This document shows, piece after piece, positions 9,085-17,406 of a DNA stretch of 64,000 nt. The notes beneath the pieces are model-generated. The model had not been told where the DNA came from and made no database searches. It worked only from the letters and a program-made list of their open reading frames with translations. The position numbers were made by a program, and so were the translations under genes. Origin of the DNA: Methylohalomonas sp034521715 (GTDB lineage: Bacteria; Pseudomonadota; Gammaproteobacteria; Methylohalomonadales; Methylohalomonadaceae); NCBI GenBank assembly GCA_034521715.1, contig JAXHLY010000004.1, positions 1 through 64,000 of the forward strand. The letters are read 5' to 3'. The first letter of the stretch is position 1. Each line of letters starts with the position of its first letter.

Positions 9085-10056
9085 GACTTTCGATTCTCCA
9101 CGATGCCCTGCCAGTGCAGGATAAAATCCTCCAGCAAAACACCGCTATTGGGACTGTAGGGTCCCGTTAAAAGATAATAATTCTTTATAACGAGATCGTA
9201 ATAATCAATAACTTGCCTCAGGGAACGGCCCGCAGTCAAGTGACTCAGCTGCTGTTGCAGATCGCGGTTGGCGACCGCCTCGCTTCCCAGCAGCCGGTAG
9301 CGGACCAGATCGCAGCATAAACGGTACAGCCAGGTATACACTGCCAGGGCACCGGCCTTGTTCCACTGGTCGGCCATACTAACCGCATCAGCGCGTTGAT
9401 CAGTCAGCGCCACCAGGTCATCAACCAGCCGGTTACGCAGTGACAAACCCCGCTCACCGGCGAGTTCGCAGGCTATCAGGGGCGCATTACCCGAAACCGC
9501 CAACAGCAGACCGGCATCGGCCTGCGGATCCGCCAGCTGTTCCCTGAGCCAGTTCTCGGTGCGTTCACCGGTATAGGGTGTCAGCTCCAGCTTCTGGCAG
9601 CGACTGCGGATCGTCACCGGCAGCAATGCCGGCTGCTGGCTGACCAGGATCAACTGCGAATGACCGGGCGGTTCCTCCAGGGTCTTGAGCAGTGAATTGG
9701 CGGCATGCCGGTTCATCGACTCTGACGCCAGAATAATGGCCACCTTCTGATCCCCGTACTGGGGTGTCAGGTTGAGAAAGTCGATGAGTTCGCGGACCGC
9801 CTCGACCCTGATGGCCTTGCCCGGTTCAGGCGGCTCGAGCACCAGCAAATCGGGGTGCGAACCGGCATTCAGCATTACCCTTGCGCGTGGATTGTCGTCG
9901 ACCTTGAGCAGGGTTTCCGCCAGCCGCCAGGCGAAATGGTCCGTGCCGGAACCAGCCGGGCCGATCAGCAGCAGGCCATGTGCCAGCCGGCCGGCGTCGA
10001 TGCGCTGACTCGATCTGCTGCCAGGCCTGTTCGTGCCACGGGTAAATGCGGTTCAT
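9081..10056 (-). CDS. holB: DNA polymerase III delta' subunit, one frameshift
   Basis: HolB is the stator of the clamp loader (gamma complex). The N-terminus MNRIYPWHEQAWQQIE starts at 10056, overlapping the tmk stop. One extra base near 10008 shifts the frame; removing it gives QRIDAGRLAHGLLLIGPAGSG and DHFAWRLAETLLK. The rest (SHPDLLVLEPPE, SMNRHAANSLLKTLEEPP, LPVTIRSRCQ) is continuous to 9081. The P-loop-like site lacks the catalytic lysine, as expected for delta'. The region that normally carries four zinc-binding cysteines is short and Cys-free here (LLKVDDNPRARVMLNAGSHPDL), which is unusual. Corrected length is about 325 residues. Confidence 0.88.
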
Positions 10057-10676
10057 GTGCACTCCTGTTCCAGTATCCGGTAAATGGCTGCGGTAACCTC
10101 CGCGGTGGGCTGGCTGCCGTCGATTACCCGGACACGTTCCGGGTCGCGCCGGGCAATATCCAGATAGGTCTCGCGCACGGCCAGGAAAAATGCCTCCGCC
10201 TCAGCCTCGAACCGATCCGCCTCGCCCCGTTTCTCCGCACGCCCCAGACCCACCTCGACGGGGACATCAAGCAACAGGGTCAGATCCGGCCGCAGGTCAT
10301 CCTGTACCCAGGACTCCAGCTGTTCAATCTGTCGGCGCGGCATACCGCGGCCGCCGCCCTGATAGGCATACGTGGCATCGGTAAACCGGTCGCAGACGAC
10401 CACCCGGCCGGCCGCAAGCTCCGGCCGGATCACCTCGGTAATATGCTGGGCCCTGGCGGCAAACATCAACAGCAGTTCGGTTTCATGGCTGATGGCCATG
10501 TGATCCCGTTCCAGCAGCAGCCGGCGGATCGCCTCGCCTGCCTGTGTCCCCCCGGGTTCACGCGTCACCACGACCGCGCGGCCGCGGCTGCGGAACCAGT
10601 CAGCGATTTTCTCGAGCTGGGTCGATTTGCCGGCGCCCTCGCCGCCTTCCAATGTAATGAACAGTCCCGGTTGCAT
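10053..10676 (-). CDS. tmk: Thymidylate kinase
   Basis: Phosphorylates dTMP to dTDP for DNA synthesis. The 207-residue protein has the P-loop GGEGAGKST at 11-19, the REPGGT substrate motif, DRFTDATYAYQGGGRG and a LID-type region (RAEKRGEADRFE). The start overlaps the mltG stop by one base (TAATG), and its own stop overlaps the holB start, so pabC-mltG-tmk-holB-pilZ forms a tight unit. Confidence 0.96.
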   Translation of the reverse strand: MQPGLFITLEGGEGAGKSTQLEKIADWFRSRGRAVVVTREPGGTQAGEAIRRLLLERDHMAISHETELLLMFAARAQHITEVIRPELAAGRVVVCDRFTDATYAYQGGGRGMPRRQIEQLESWVQDDLRPDLTLLLDVPVEVGLGRAEKRGEADRFEAEAEAFFLAVRETYLDIARRDPERVRVIDGSQPTAEVTAAIYRILEQECT

Positions 10677-11710
10677 TATTCGTTCTTCAGCTTGACGTCA
10701 CGGCCGAGCTGGTATTTGGCCACCGCCCGGTTGTGTTCCTGCAGGGTTTCAGAAAAATAATGGCTGCCATCGCCACGCGATACAAAATACAGCGTTTTCC
10801 CGGGCGCCGGGTGCAGGGCGGCATGGATGGAGTCGCGCCCAGGCAATGCAATCGGCGTCGGCGGCAGGCCGGTGCGCGCATAGGTATTGTACGGTGAATC
10901 GACCTGCAGATCCTTGCGCCGGATATTGCCATCGTAACCCTGGCCGAGGGCATAGATGACGGTAGGATCTGTCTGCAGCTTCATCCCTTTCTGCAGTCGG
11001 CGCACGAACACACCGGCAATGTCGGCCCGTTCGGCCGGTACAGCCGTTTCCTTTTCGATAATCGAGGCCATGATCAGGGCCTCATAGGCATTGTTATAAG
11101 GCAGCTCCGGATCGCGCTGCTGCCATTCCTCGGCCAGTATCTTCTGCATCGTTTGATGGGCCCGCTGCAGAAACTCGGCATCGGTCATTCCGGCCGGGAA
11201 ATGATAGGTATCCGGAAAGAACCGGCCTTCCGGGTGTGGACCATCCAGGTTCAGGGCCTGCATGAGGCCTGCCGGATCGTCAATAAGCTCCTCTGACAGC
11301 GTTTGTTCCAGTTGCTCGTGTTGCCGGACGGCCAACAACAGGGCGCGGTAACTCCAGCCTTCGACAACCGTCAGTGCATACTGGATGACGCGTCCGGCGA
11401 TCAGTTGATCCAGCAGCTGAACGGGTGTCGTGCCCGGTTCAATCGCATATTCCCCGGCCTGGATACGCCCGCCCTTGCCCGTACGGCGCGCATATAAACG
11501 CAGATAGTACGGGTGCTCAAGCCAGCCACGGCTGACGAGTTCCTGTGCCAGTGCATGCAGGTTGGTACCCGACCGAACCGTAAGCGTGGTGGTTGTATCA
11601 AGCTGCAAGGGACTGTGCAGTTGTCGGTTCATGTCCTGCCACAACCAGCCGCCGGTCATTGCGACAACAACCAGGAGAATGAAAACAGTCAGTATCAGCC
11701 AGCGCCACAT
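10676..11710 (-). CDS. mltG: Endolytic murein transglycosylase MltG
   Basis: An inner-membrane lytic transglycosylase that cuts nascent glycan strands and is thought to set strand ends. The 344-residue protein has one N-terminal membrane helix (WLILTVFILLVVVAMTGGWLW), a LysM-like region and the YceG catalytic domain. The catalytic glutamate is probably E219 in ASIIEKET. Further family marks are FPDTYHFP, DPTVIYALG, SPYNTY-RTGLPPTPI and YFVSRGDGSHYFSETLQEHNRAV. It lies between pabC and tmk, as is usual. Confidence 0.95.
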   Translation of the reverse strand: MWRWLILTVFILLVVVAMTGGWLWQDMNRQLHSPLQLDTTTTLTVRSGTNLHALAQELVSRGWLEHPYYLRLYARRTGKGGRIQAGEYAIEPGTTPVQLLDQLIAGRVIQYALTVVEGWSYRALLLAVRQHEQLEQTLSEELIDDPAGLMQALNLDGPHPEGRFFPDTYHFPAGMTDAEFLQRAHQTMQKILAEEWQQRDPELPYNNAYEALIMASIIEKETAVPAERADIAGVFVRRLQKGMKLQTDPTVIYALGQGYDGNIRRKDLQVDSPYNTYARTGLPPTPIALPGRDSIHAALHPAPGKTLYFVSRGDGSHYFSETLQEHNRAVAKYQLGRDVKLKNE

Positions 11711-11719
11711 ATAATGTTC

Positions 11720-12553
11720 TCAGTCAGGGCTGACGTAGCCATACTGTATCAGTCGATCGCGGATGGCGTGTGTCCAGGGGCCGGGCGTAAATTTCTTGTC
11801 CCCTATGCCGCACACCGGCCATATACCGATCAGGCTGTTACACAGGAACAACTCATCGGCGGTTTCAATATCATGTAGATCCAGCGTTGCTATCATGGCG
11901 TCGATATCCATCTCGGTGGCCAGTGCCAGTACCCTGCCACGGATAATGCCGGCTATACCGGCCTGGCTGACATCCGGCGTCATCAATGCATTCTGCCGCA
12001 CAACAAACAGATTGCTCATGGTCCCTTCGATGACATTGCCTGCCTGATCCAGCATCAGGCCTTCGGCGATGGCCGGGTCATCCCATTCGCCACGGGCCAG
12101 TACCTGTTCCAGGCGATTGAGGTGTTTCATGCCGGCAAGCAGCGGGTTGCTGGCAAGGCGGTTCATACAGAGCCTGACGTTGACGCCGTGTTCGCGGTTG
12201 GCGGCGGGATAATCTGGCCATGGATGCAGGCTCAGGATACGGCTCGGGACAGCCCCGGGCGGGGGTGCATAACCGCGCCCGCCGGAACCGCGGGTCAGCG
12301 TCAGTCTGAGAACGGCGCGTTCGGACGCCGTAGCAAGCTGTTGTGCTTCATCGGTCAGCTGTCGGCTGCCCGGATATTCGATATTCAGACGCCGGCAGCC
12401 ATCTTGCAGCCGCGTCAGGTGTTCATCCCAGCACAATAGGCGGTTTTCGACCACGGCGACCGTCTCGAACAAACCATCACCGTACTGCAGGCCGCGATCA
12501 GTGATCGGAATCGTGTCGGCAGATTTGCCGTTGATAAGGGCCGGGAGATTCAC
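11720..12553 (-). CDS. pabC: Aminodeoxychorismate lyase
   Basis: A class IV PLP enzyme that releases pyruvate from aminodeoxychorismate to give p-aminobenzoate for folate. The 277-residue protein has DRGLQYGDGLFET at 19-31, the PLP lysine K143 in AGMKHLNRLEQVLA and VIEGTMSNLFVV. It starts with GTG at 12553. A branched-chain or D-amino-acid aminotransferase is the alternative, but fabF-pabC-mltG is the classic setting for pabC. Confidence 0.9.
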   Translation of the reverse strand: MNLPALINGKSADTIPITDRGLQYGDGLFETVAVVENRLLCWDEHLTRLQDGCRRLNIEYPGSRQLTDEAQQLATASERAVLRLTLTRGSGGRGYAPPPGAVPSRILSLHPWPDYPAANREHGVNVRLCMNRLASNPLLAGMKHLNRLEQVLARGEWDDPAIAEGLMLDQAGNVIEGTMSNLFVVRQNALMTPDVSQAGIAGIIRGRVLALATEMDIDAMIATLDLHDIETADELFLCNSLIGIWPVCGIGDKKFTPGPWTHAIRDRLIQYGYVSPD

Positions 12554-12583
12554 GCAGTCAGTTTAACCTGTGAGGGGCGAAAC

Positions 12584-12816
12584 GTGAAAAGTGAAATGTC
12601 ATCCGTAACTTTGAGACACGGTTTGCAGGAGCCCGACTTATCGGGCGAACGAAATTTTGCCTATTCGGGCAGCAAGCTGCGCTTCTACGGTTGCTCGGCC
12701 CAGCCTGTCCATGACCCGGGCCTCCTACAGAATTGGTTCGCGCAGCATAGCCGCGCTCCTACGGAACTTTTCTATTTCCTTAATCTTAAATTCACGATTC
12801 ACGATAAACGTTTAAA
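12584..12816. repeat. GTGAAAA/GATTCAC heptamer arrays enclosing a cluster of REP-like elements
   Basis: Left heptamers at 12584-12611 (GTGAAAA, GTGAAAT, GTCATCC, GTAACTT) face inverted heptamers at 12789-12816 (AATTCAC, GATTCAC, GATAAAC, GTTTAAA). Inside are four REP-like units of the form GTAGGAGC, a short palindrome, then GCGAA: 12625-12650 (plus), 12664-12690, 12693-12730 and 12735-12764 (minus). The first two form an inverted pair. The clearest is GTAGGAGCGCGGCTATGCTG at 12763-12744, minus. The right heptamer arm supplies the fabF stop codon. Confidence 0.8.
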
Positions 12817-14040
12817 GATCAATGTACCGTTGGTACCGCCGAAACCGAACGAATTTGACAATGCCACATTGAAAGACATTTCACGGGCGGTGTGCGGAAC
12901 ATAATCGAGATCGCATTCCGGATCCGGATTGTCGAGATTAATGGTCGGCGGTATGACCTGATTGCGCAGTGCCAGTATACTGAAGATGGCCTCAACACCG
13001 CCGGCTGCACCGAGCAGATGACCAATCATGGATTTGGTCGAACTGATAGCGACCTTGTATGCATGATCGCCAAGCACATGTTTGATAGCCTGGGTCTCGG
13101 CAACATCGCCGGCGGACGTCGATGTGCCATGGGCATTGATATAACCGATTTCGTCCACATTAATAGCGGCATTTCGCAGGGCATTCTGCATGCATAATGC
13201 CGCACCGGCGCCATCTTCCGCGGGCGCGGTCATATGATAGGCATCGGCACTCATGCCGTAACCGAGCACTTCGGCATAGATATTCGCGCCGCGTGCCCTT
13301 GCGTGTTCATATTCTTCCAGCACAACGGCACCGGCGCCATCTCCCAGGACAAAGCCGTCACGGTCCCTGTCCCACGGCCGGCTGGCACGTTCGGGATCAT
13401 CATTGCGTGTAGACAGCGCCCTGGCCGAGGCAAAGCCGGCAACACCGGTGGGTGAAGTCGCCATTTCCGCACCGCCGGCAAGCATGACATCGGCGTCGCC
13501 GTATTCGATGAGACGCGCGGCATCGCCGATATTATGCGTCCCTGTGGTGCAGGCGGTGACAATAGCAATATTCGGTCCCTTGAGACCATACCTGATGGAT
13601 AAATGGCCCGAAATCATATTGATAATGTTGCTGGGCACGTAAAACGGCGATACCTTGCGAGGCCCGCCTTCGAGATAGGCCTGGGTGCCTTTTTCAATAC
13701 CCAGGAGACCGCCAATACCGGAACCGACCGCAACGCCGAAACGCGGTGCATTTTCTTCTGTTACTTCCAGCCCGGAGTCCTTGAAAGCCTGGATACCGGC
13801 AACCATGCCATAATGGATGAACGGGTCCATCTTGCGCGCATCCTTTGGTGACAGGTAATCATCCAGTTTCAGATCTTTCACTGGAGCAGAGAATGTTACG
13901 GAGAACCCGCTGGTATCGAAATGCGTAATGGGCGCGGCGCCACTTTTGCCGGCAAGGATATTCTCCCAGGTTTCGGCAACGGTATTGCCAACCGGCGTTA
14001 CCATGCCCAGGCCGGTTACTACGACACGTCTCTTCGCCAC
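12799..14040 (-). CDS. fabF: 3-oxoacyl-ACP synthase II (KAS II)
   Basis: Elongates acyl-ACP with malonyl-ACP in fatty-acid synthesis and controls unsaturated chain extension. The 413-residue thiolase-fold protein has nucleophile C164 in VTACTTGTHN and catalytic histidines in INAHGTSTSAGD (about 304) and SMIGHLLGAAGG (about 341), followed by NSFGFGGTN near the end. It starts with GTG at 14040, about 100 bases downstream of acpP and beyond an acpP terminator. The TGA stop sits inside a heptamer repeat. Confidence 0.97.
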   Translation of the reverse strand: MAKRRVVVTGLGMVTPVGNTVAETWENILAGKSGAAPITHFDTSGFSVTFSAPVKDLKLDDYLSPKDARKMDPFIHYGMVAGIQAFKDSGLEVTEENAPRFGVAVGSGIGGLLGIEKGTQAYLEGGPRKVSPFYVPSNIINMISGHLSIRYGLKGPNIAIVTACTTGTHNIGDAARLIEYGDADVMLAGGAEMATSPTGVAGFASARALSTRNDDPERASRPWDRDRDGFVLGDGAGAVVLEEYEHARARGANIYAEVLGYGMSADAYHMTAPAEDGAGAALCMQNALRNAAINVDEIGYINAHGTSTSAGDVAETQAIKHVLGDHAYKVAISSTKSMIGHLLGAAGGVEAIFSILALRNQVIPPTINLDNPDPECDLDYVPHTAREMSFNVALSNSFGFGGTNGTLIFKRLS

Positions 14041-14080
14041 GGTAAATTACTCATCCGATTCATCTGTTGGGCCACATAAG

Positions 14081-14115
14081 AAAAAGGCCGCGGGGGGAGT
14101 CTCTATCGCGGCCTT
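14081..14115 (-). terminator. Intrinsic terminator after acpP
   Basis: On the minus strand AAGGCCGCG and CGCGGCCTT form a perfect 9-bp stem with a 14-base loop, followed directly by a T run. It lies between acpP and fabF, so it probably lowers fabF expression relative to the abundant acyl carrier protein. Confidence 0.85.
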
Positions 14116-14136
14116 GGAAGAAAACAGGACGAAGAT

Positions 14137-14376
14137 TTATTCGGTAACCTGGGCATTAACGTAATCGACCGCCTGCTGGACAGTGGTGATTTTTTCGGCC
14201 TCTTCATCAGGGATCTCGGTCTTGAATTCTTCTTCGAGCGCCATGACCAGCTCGACCGTATCGAGCGAATCAGCGCCCAGGTCATCGACAAAGGAAGCTT
14301 CGAGTGTGACTTCTTCTTCTTTGACGCCCAGTTGCTCGACTACGATTTTTTTGACGCGTTCTTCAACACTACTCAT
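14137..14376 (-). CDS. acpP: Acyl carrier protein
   Basis: A 79-residue acidic carrier that holds growing acyl chains on 4'-phosphopantetheine. The attachment serine is S37 in DDLGADSLDTVELVM. An AGGA ribosome-binding site lies 14 bases upstream of the ATG in a GGGAGGATTG context. It has its own promoter and terminator, fitting high independent expression inside the fab cluster. Confidence 0.98.
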   Translation of the reverse strand: MSSVEERVKKIVVEQLGVKEEEVTLEASFVDDLGADSLDTVELVMALEEEFKTEIPDEEAEKITTVQQAVDYVNAQVTE

Positions 14377-14424
14377 GGTTTCTCAATCCTCCCGGGACGG
14401 TGCACGGACCGCAATGCGGTGTAC

Positions 14425-14452
14425 AGTTTAAGGAAAAGGTATTAACTTGCAA
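14425..14452 (-). promoter_or_regulatory. Likely sigma-70 promoter of acpP
   Basis: Minus-strand -35 TTGCAA (14452-14447) and -10 TAAACT (14430-14425) are separated by 16 bases, within an AT-rich stretch 50 to 75 bases upstream of the acpP ATG. Confidence 0.5.
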
Positions 14453-14504
14453 GCTGGATACGATCCAAATTAATTTTTTTATAGAAATCAATAATATATA
14501 GTAA

Positions 14505-14532
14505 TAATATAAACCTGATTATAAAATCAGGT
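14505..14532 (-). terminator. AT-rich hairpin just after fabG
   Basis: ACCTGATT and AATCAGGT form a perfect 8-bp stem with a 4-base loop directly after the fabG stop. It is followed on the minus strand by TTTATATTATT. The stem is weak but the geometry suits a modest intrinsic terminator upstream of the acpP promoter. Confidence 0.5.
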
Positions 14533-15278
14533 CAGGCCATGTACATACCACCGTTTACATTCAGGGTTTCGCCCGTGATATAGCCTCCATGGGGGCCCGC
14601 CAGAAACGCCACGGCGCCGGCAATCTCCTCCACCGCACCCAGACGCCCCAGGGCTGTCTGGTCGAGCAGTGCCTGGCGCTGTTCCTCACTCAGGGTGCTG
14701 GTCATATCGGTCTCAATAAAGCCCGGCGCCACCGCATTGACCGTAATACCGCGGCTGCCCACCTCCCGCGCCAGTGACTTGGTAAAACCGATCATGCCGG
14801 CCTTGGCAGCGGCATAATTGCTCTGCCCGGCATTGCCCGACAGCCCTACTACCGAGGTTATGTTGATAATACGGCCATAGCGGGCTTTCATCATGCCGCG
14901 TATAAAAAGTTTGCTGAGACGATAGACAGAATTCAGGTTGGTATCAATCACTGACAACCATTCATCGTCATTCATGCGCATGAGCAGGTTATCACGCGTA
15001 ATACCGGCATTGTTGACCAGAATCGTGGGAGTATGGCCATCGGCCTGTAGCTGATCCGCGAAGCGGCTGATGGAATCCGGACTGCTGACATCCAGTGTAT
15101 AACCCTGACCTGTTATTGCCTGTTCCGTAAAAGCCGCCGTGATGGATTCAGCACCGGTATCGCTGGTTGCAGTACCCAACACCGTTGCACCCTGCTGCCC
15201 GAGCTCCAGTGCAATAGCCTTGCCAATACCGCGGCTGGCACCGGTAACAACAGCTGTCTGTCCGTTCAGGTCCTGCAT
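14532..15278 (-). CDS. fabG: 3-oxoacyl-ACP reductase
   Basis: NADPH-dependent reduction of 3-oxoacyl-ACP, the first reductive step of each elongation cycle. The 248-residue short-chain dehydrogenase has TGASRGIG (12-19) for NADPH, NNAGIT, and the catalytic Ser-Tyr-Lys in ITSVVGLSGNAGQSNYAAAKAG. The C-terminus GGYITGETLNVNGGMYM is typical of FabG. It lies 18 bases after fabD. Confidence 0.97.
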   Translation of the reverse strand: MQDLNGQTAVVTGASRGIGKAIALELGQQGATVLGTATSDTGAESITAAFTEQAITGQGYTLDVSSPDSISRFADQLQADGHTPTILVNNAGITRDNLLMRMNDDEWLSVIDTNLNSVYRLSKLFIRGMMKARYGRIINITSVVGLSGNAGQSNYAAAKAGMIGFTKSLAREVGSRGITVNAVAPGFIETDMTSTLSEEQRQALLDQTALGRLGAVEEIAGAVAFLAGPHGGYITGETLNVNGGMYMA

Positions 15279-15296
15279 CCCTGTCTCCGGGCTTTT

Positions 15297-16229
15297 TTAA
15301 CTAACGGCGGCAAGTGCGGTTTCCAGACTGGCCGGATCATGTACCGGCAGTGCTTCCATTTCACGATCAATGCGTTTATTCAGACCGGCGAGTACCTTGC
15401 CGGGCCCGCATTCAACCACATGTTGCACGCCTTTGTCTTTCAATATCTTTATGGTTTCCACCCAGCGTACCGGGCGGAAAAGCTGTTCGGTCAATGCCCG
15501 GCGGATGTCCCCGGCCAATTCATGGGTGCTGACATCGGCATTGTGAATAACCGGTATTGCCGGGGAGTCAATTGTTATGCTCTCAAGTTGTTCAGCCAGC
15601 CGTTCAGCAGCGGGCCGCATTAGTTCACAATGCGATGGCACGCTGACCGGCAACGGTATGGCGCGTTTGGCACCGGTGGACTTGGCGGCCTCGATGGCGC
15701 GATCGACCGCGGCGCTGTCGCCGGCAATCACAACCTGACCCGGGGCGTTGAAATTGGCGGCTGACACATGTTCCCGGCCGGCTGCACCGGCACAAACCTC
15801 GATGACCTGCTCATCGTCCAGCCCGAGTATCGCCGCCATGGCACCGGCACCCGGGGCTACGGCCGCCTGCATGTACTCTCCGCGCTGCTCGACCAGTCTG
15901 ACGGCATCGGCAAACCGGATCGCATCGGCTGCAACAAGGGCAGAATATTCGCCCAGGCTGTGACCGGCAAGATACTGTGGTGCCGGACCACCCCGTGCCT
16001 TCCACAACCGCCACACCGCGATGCCGGCAACAAGCATGGCCGGCTGTGTGCGGCGCGTGTCATTCAGCTGCTCTTCGGGACCGTTCTGCACAAGCTGCCA
16101 GAGGTCATATCCAAGGATTTCCGAGGCCTCGGCAAAGGTCTTGTGCACGATAGTGTTCAACGGCTGCAGCTCGGCCAGCATGCCAATCGACTGCGAACCC
16201 TGTCCGGGAAAAACAAATGCTAACGACAC
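15297..16229 (-). CDS. fabD: Malonyl-CoA:ACP transacylase
   Basis: Transfers malonyl from CoA to ACP. The 310-residue protein has FPGQGSQ at 7-13, catalytic S91 in AGHSLGEYSALVA and the histidine in VPSHCELM. The start is GTG at 16229 with GGAG six bases upstream. It is separated from fabH by a 208-base repeat-bearing gap. Confidence 0.96.
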   Translation of the reverse strand: MSLAFVFPGQGSQSIGMLAELQPLNTIVHKTFAEASEILGYDLWQLVQNGPEEQLNDTRRTQPAMLVAGIAVWRLWKARGGPAPQYLAGHSLGEYSALVAADAIRFADAVRLVEQRGEYMQAAVAPGAGAMAAILGLDDEQVIEVCAGAAGREHVSAANFNAPGQVVIAGDSAAVDRAIEAAKSTGAKRAIPLPVSVPSHCELMRPAAERLAEQLESITIDSPAIPVIHNADVSTHELAGDIRRALTEQLFRPVRWVETIKILKDKGVQHVVECGPGKVLAGLNKRIDREMEALPVHDPASLETALAAVS

Positions 16230-16263
16230 TCTTCGCTCCTGAGTCGAAAATTCTTGATCAATA

Positions 16264-16433
16264 TCCGCAAATGAACGCGAATGTACGCAAATATTTCAAA
16301 ATCTCTGAGTAAGCCGTCATTGCGAGCGCTTCAGGCGTGAAACAATCCAGTAAAAATAACGAGTTTCCATATTTTGCCTTAATGAACAAGACTTACTATC
16401 AAGAATTCGCGTTTATTTGCGTTTATTTGCGGA
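16264..16433. repeat. Inverted pair of CGCAAATGAA 10-mer arrays around a GTCATTGCGAG-type element
   Basis: The left arm 16264-16292 reads CGCAAATGAA, CGCGAATGTA, CGCAAAT with period 10. The right arm 16405-16433 is inverted: ATTCGCGTTT, ATTTGCGTTT, ATTTGCGGA. Between them 16313-16349 reads CCGTCATTGCGAGCGCTTC followed by AAACAATCCAG, which resembles a GTCATTGCGAG...CAATCC intergenic repeat seen in many bacteria. No coding frame is credible in this gap between fabD and fabH. Confidence 0.75.
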
Positions 16434-16437
16434 CTAA

Positions 16438-17406
16438 TTAATAGCGCGCCAGCGCCGAACCCCAGGTGAAGCCGCCGCCAAAGGCCTCGAACATCACCAT
16501 GTCACCGCGTTTGATGCGGCCGTCGCGTACCGCGACGTCCAGTGCCAGGGGCACTGATGCGGCCGAGGTATTGCCATGTTGGCCGACGGTCATGACGACA
16601 TGATCCATGGACATGTCCAGTTTTTTCGCAGTCGCTGCAATAATACGCACATTGGCCTGATGCGGAACCAGCCAGTCGATATCGCTTTTATTCAGATTGT
16701 TGGCAGCCAGCGTTTCATCCACAATCCGGCCAAGTGTGTTCACCGCCATGCGAAAAACTTCATTGCCCTGCATCTCGATATAGGCTTCACCATTCTGGAA
16801 AGCATGGCTATTCCGGCCAATACCGGATGGCACGCAAAGTAAATCCTGGTAATGGCCATCGGCATGGAGATGGGTCGACAGTATGCCGGGTTCATCCGAC
16901 GCCTGCAGGATAACGGCACCCGCACCATCACCGAAAAGTACGCTAGTGCCGCGGTCCTGCCAGTCAATAATCCGTGAAAGCGTTTCGGCCCCCACAACCA
17001 GCGCACAGCGTGCGGAATCCGTGCGGATGAATTTATCCGCAACACCCAGAGCATACACAAAACCGGTACAGACAGCCTGAATATCAAAGGCCGCACAACC
17101 GTGTATATCCAGGCGATCCTGCAACAGACAGGCAGTGCTCGGGAATATGAGATCCGGCGTTGTCGTCGCAACAATGATCAGATCGATGTCCTGATGACTA
17201 ACACCGGCGGCGGCAATGGCCTGAGTGGATGCTTGCAAGGCGAGATCACAGGTTGTTTCTCCATCCGCAGCAATATGTCGTTTCTCGATTCCGGTCCGCG
17301 CACGGATCCATTCGTCAGACGTATCAACCAGCTGCTCGAGTTCCTTGTTGGTCAGCACACGCTTTGGTAGATAACTACCGGTGCCGGTGATACGGGCATA
17401 ACTCAA
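16438..17406 (-). CDS. fabH: 3-oxoacyl-ACP synthase III (KAS III)
   Basis: Starts fatty-acid synthesis by condensing acetyl-CoA with malonyl-ACP. The 322-residue protein has C113 in DIQAVCTGFVYAL, His in WLVPHQANVRI and Asn in GQHGNTSAASVP. It begins with a TTG codon whose bases overlap the plsX stop (TTGA), pointing to translational coupling with plsX. The C-terminus FGGGFTWGSALARY is typical. Confidence 0.97.
   Translation of the reverse strand: MSYARITGTGSYLPKRVLTNKELEQLVDTSDEWIRARTGIEKRHIAADGETTCDLALQASTQAIAAAGVSHQDIDLIIVATTTPDLIFPSTACLLQDRLDIHGCAAFDIQAVCTGFVYALGVADKFIRTDSARCALVVGAETLSRIIDWQDRGTSVLFGDGAGAVILQASDEPGILSTHLHADGHYQDLLCVPSGIGRNSHAFQNGEAYIEMQGNEVFRMAVNTLGRIVDETLAANNLNKSDIDWLVPHQANVRIIAATAKKLDMSMDHVVMTVGQHGNTSAASVPLALDVAVRDGRIKRGDMVMFEAFGGGFTWGSALARY

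Noticed and set aside
9855..10760. A 301-codon plus-strand frame opposite tmk and holB
   Set aside because: It is a shadow of two well-recognised minus-strand genes, with no motif of its own.
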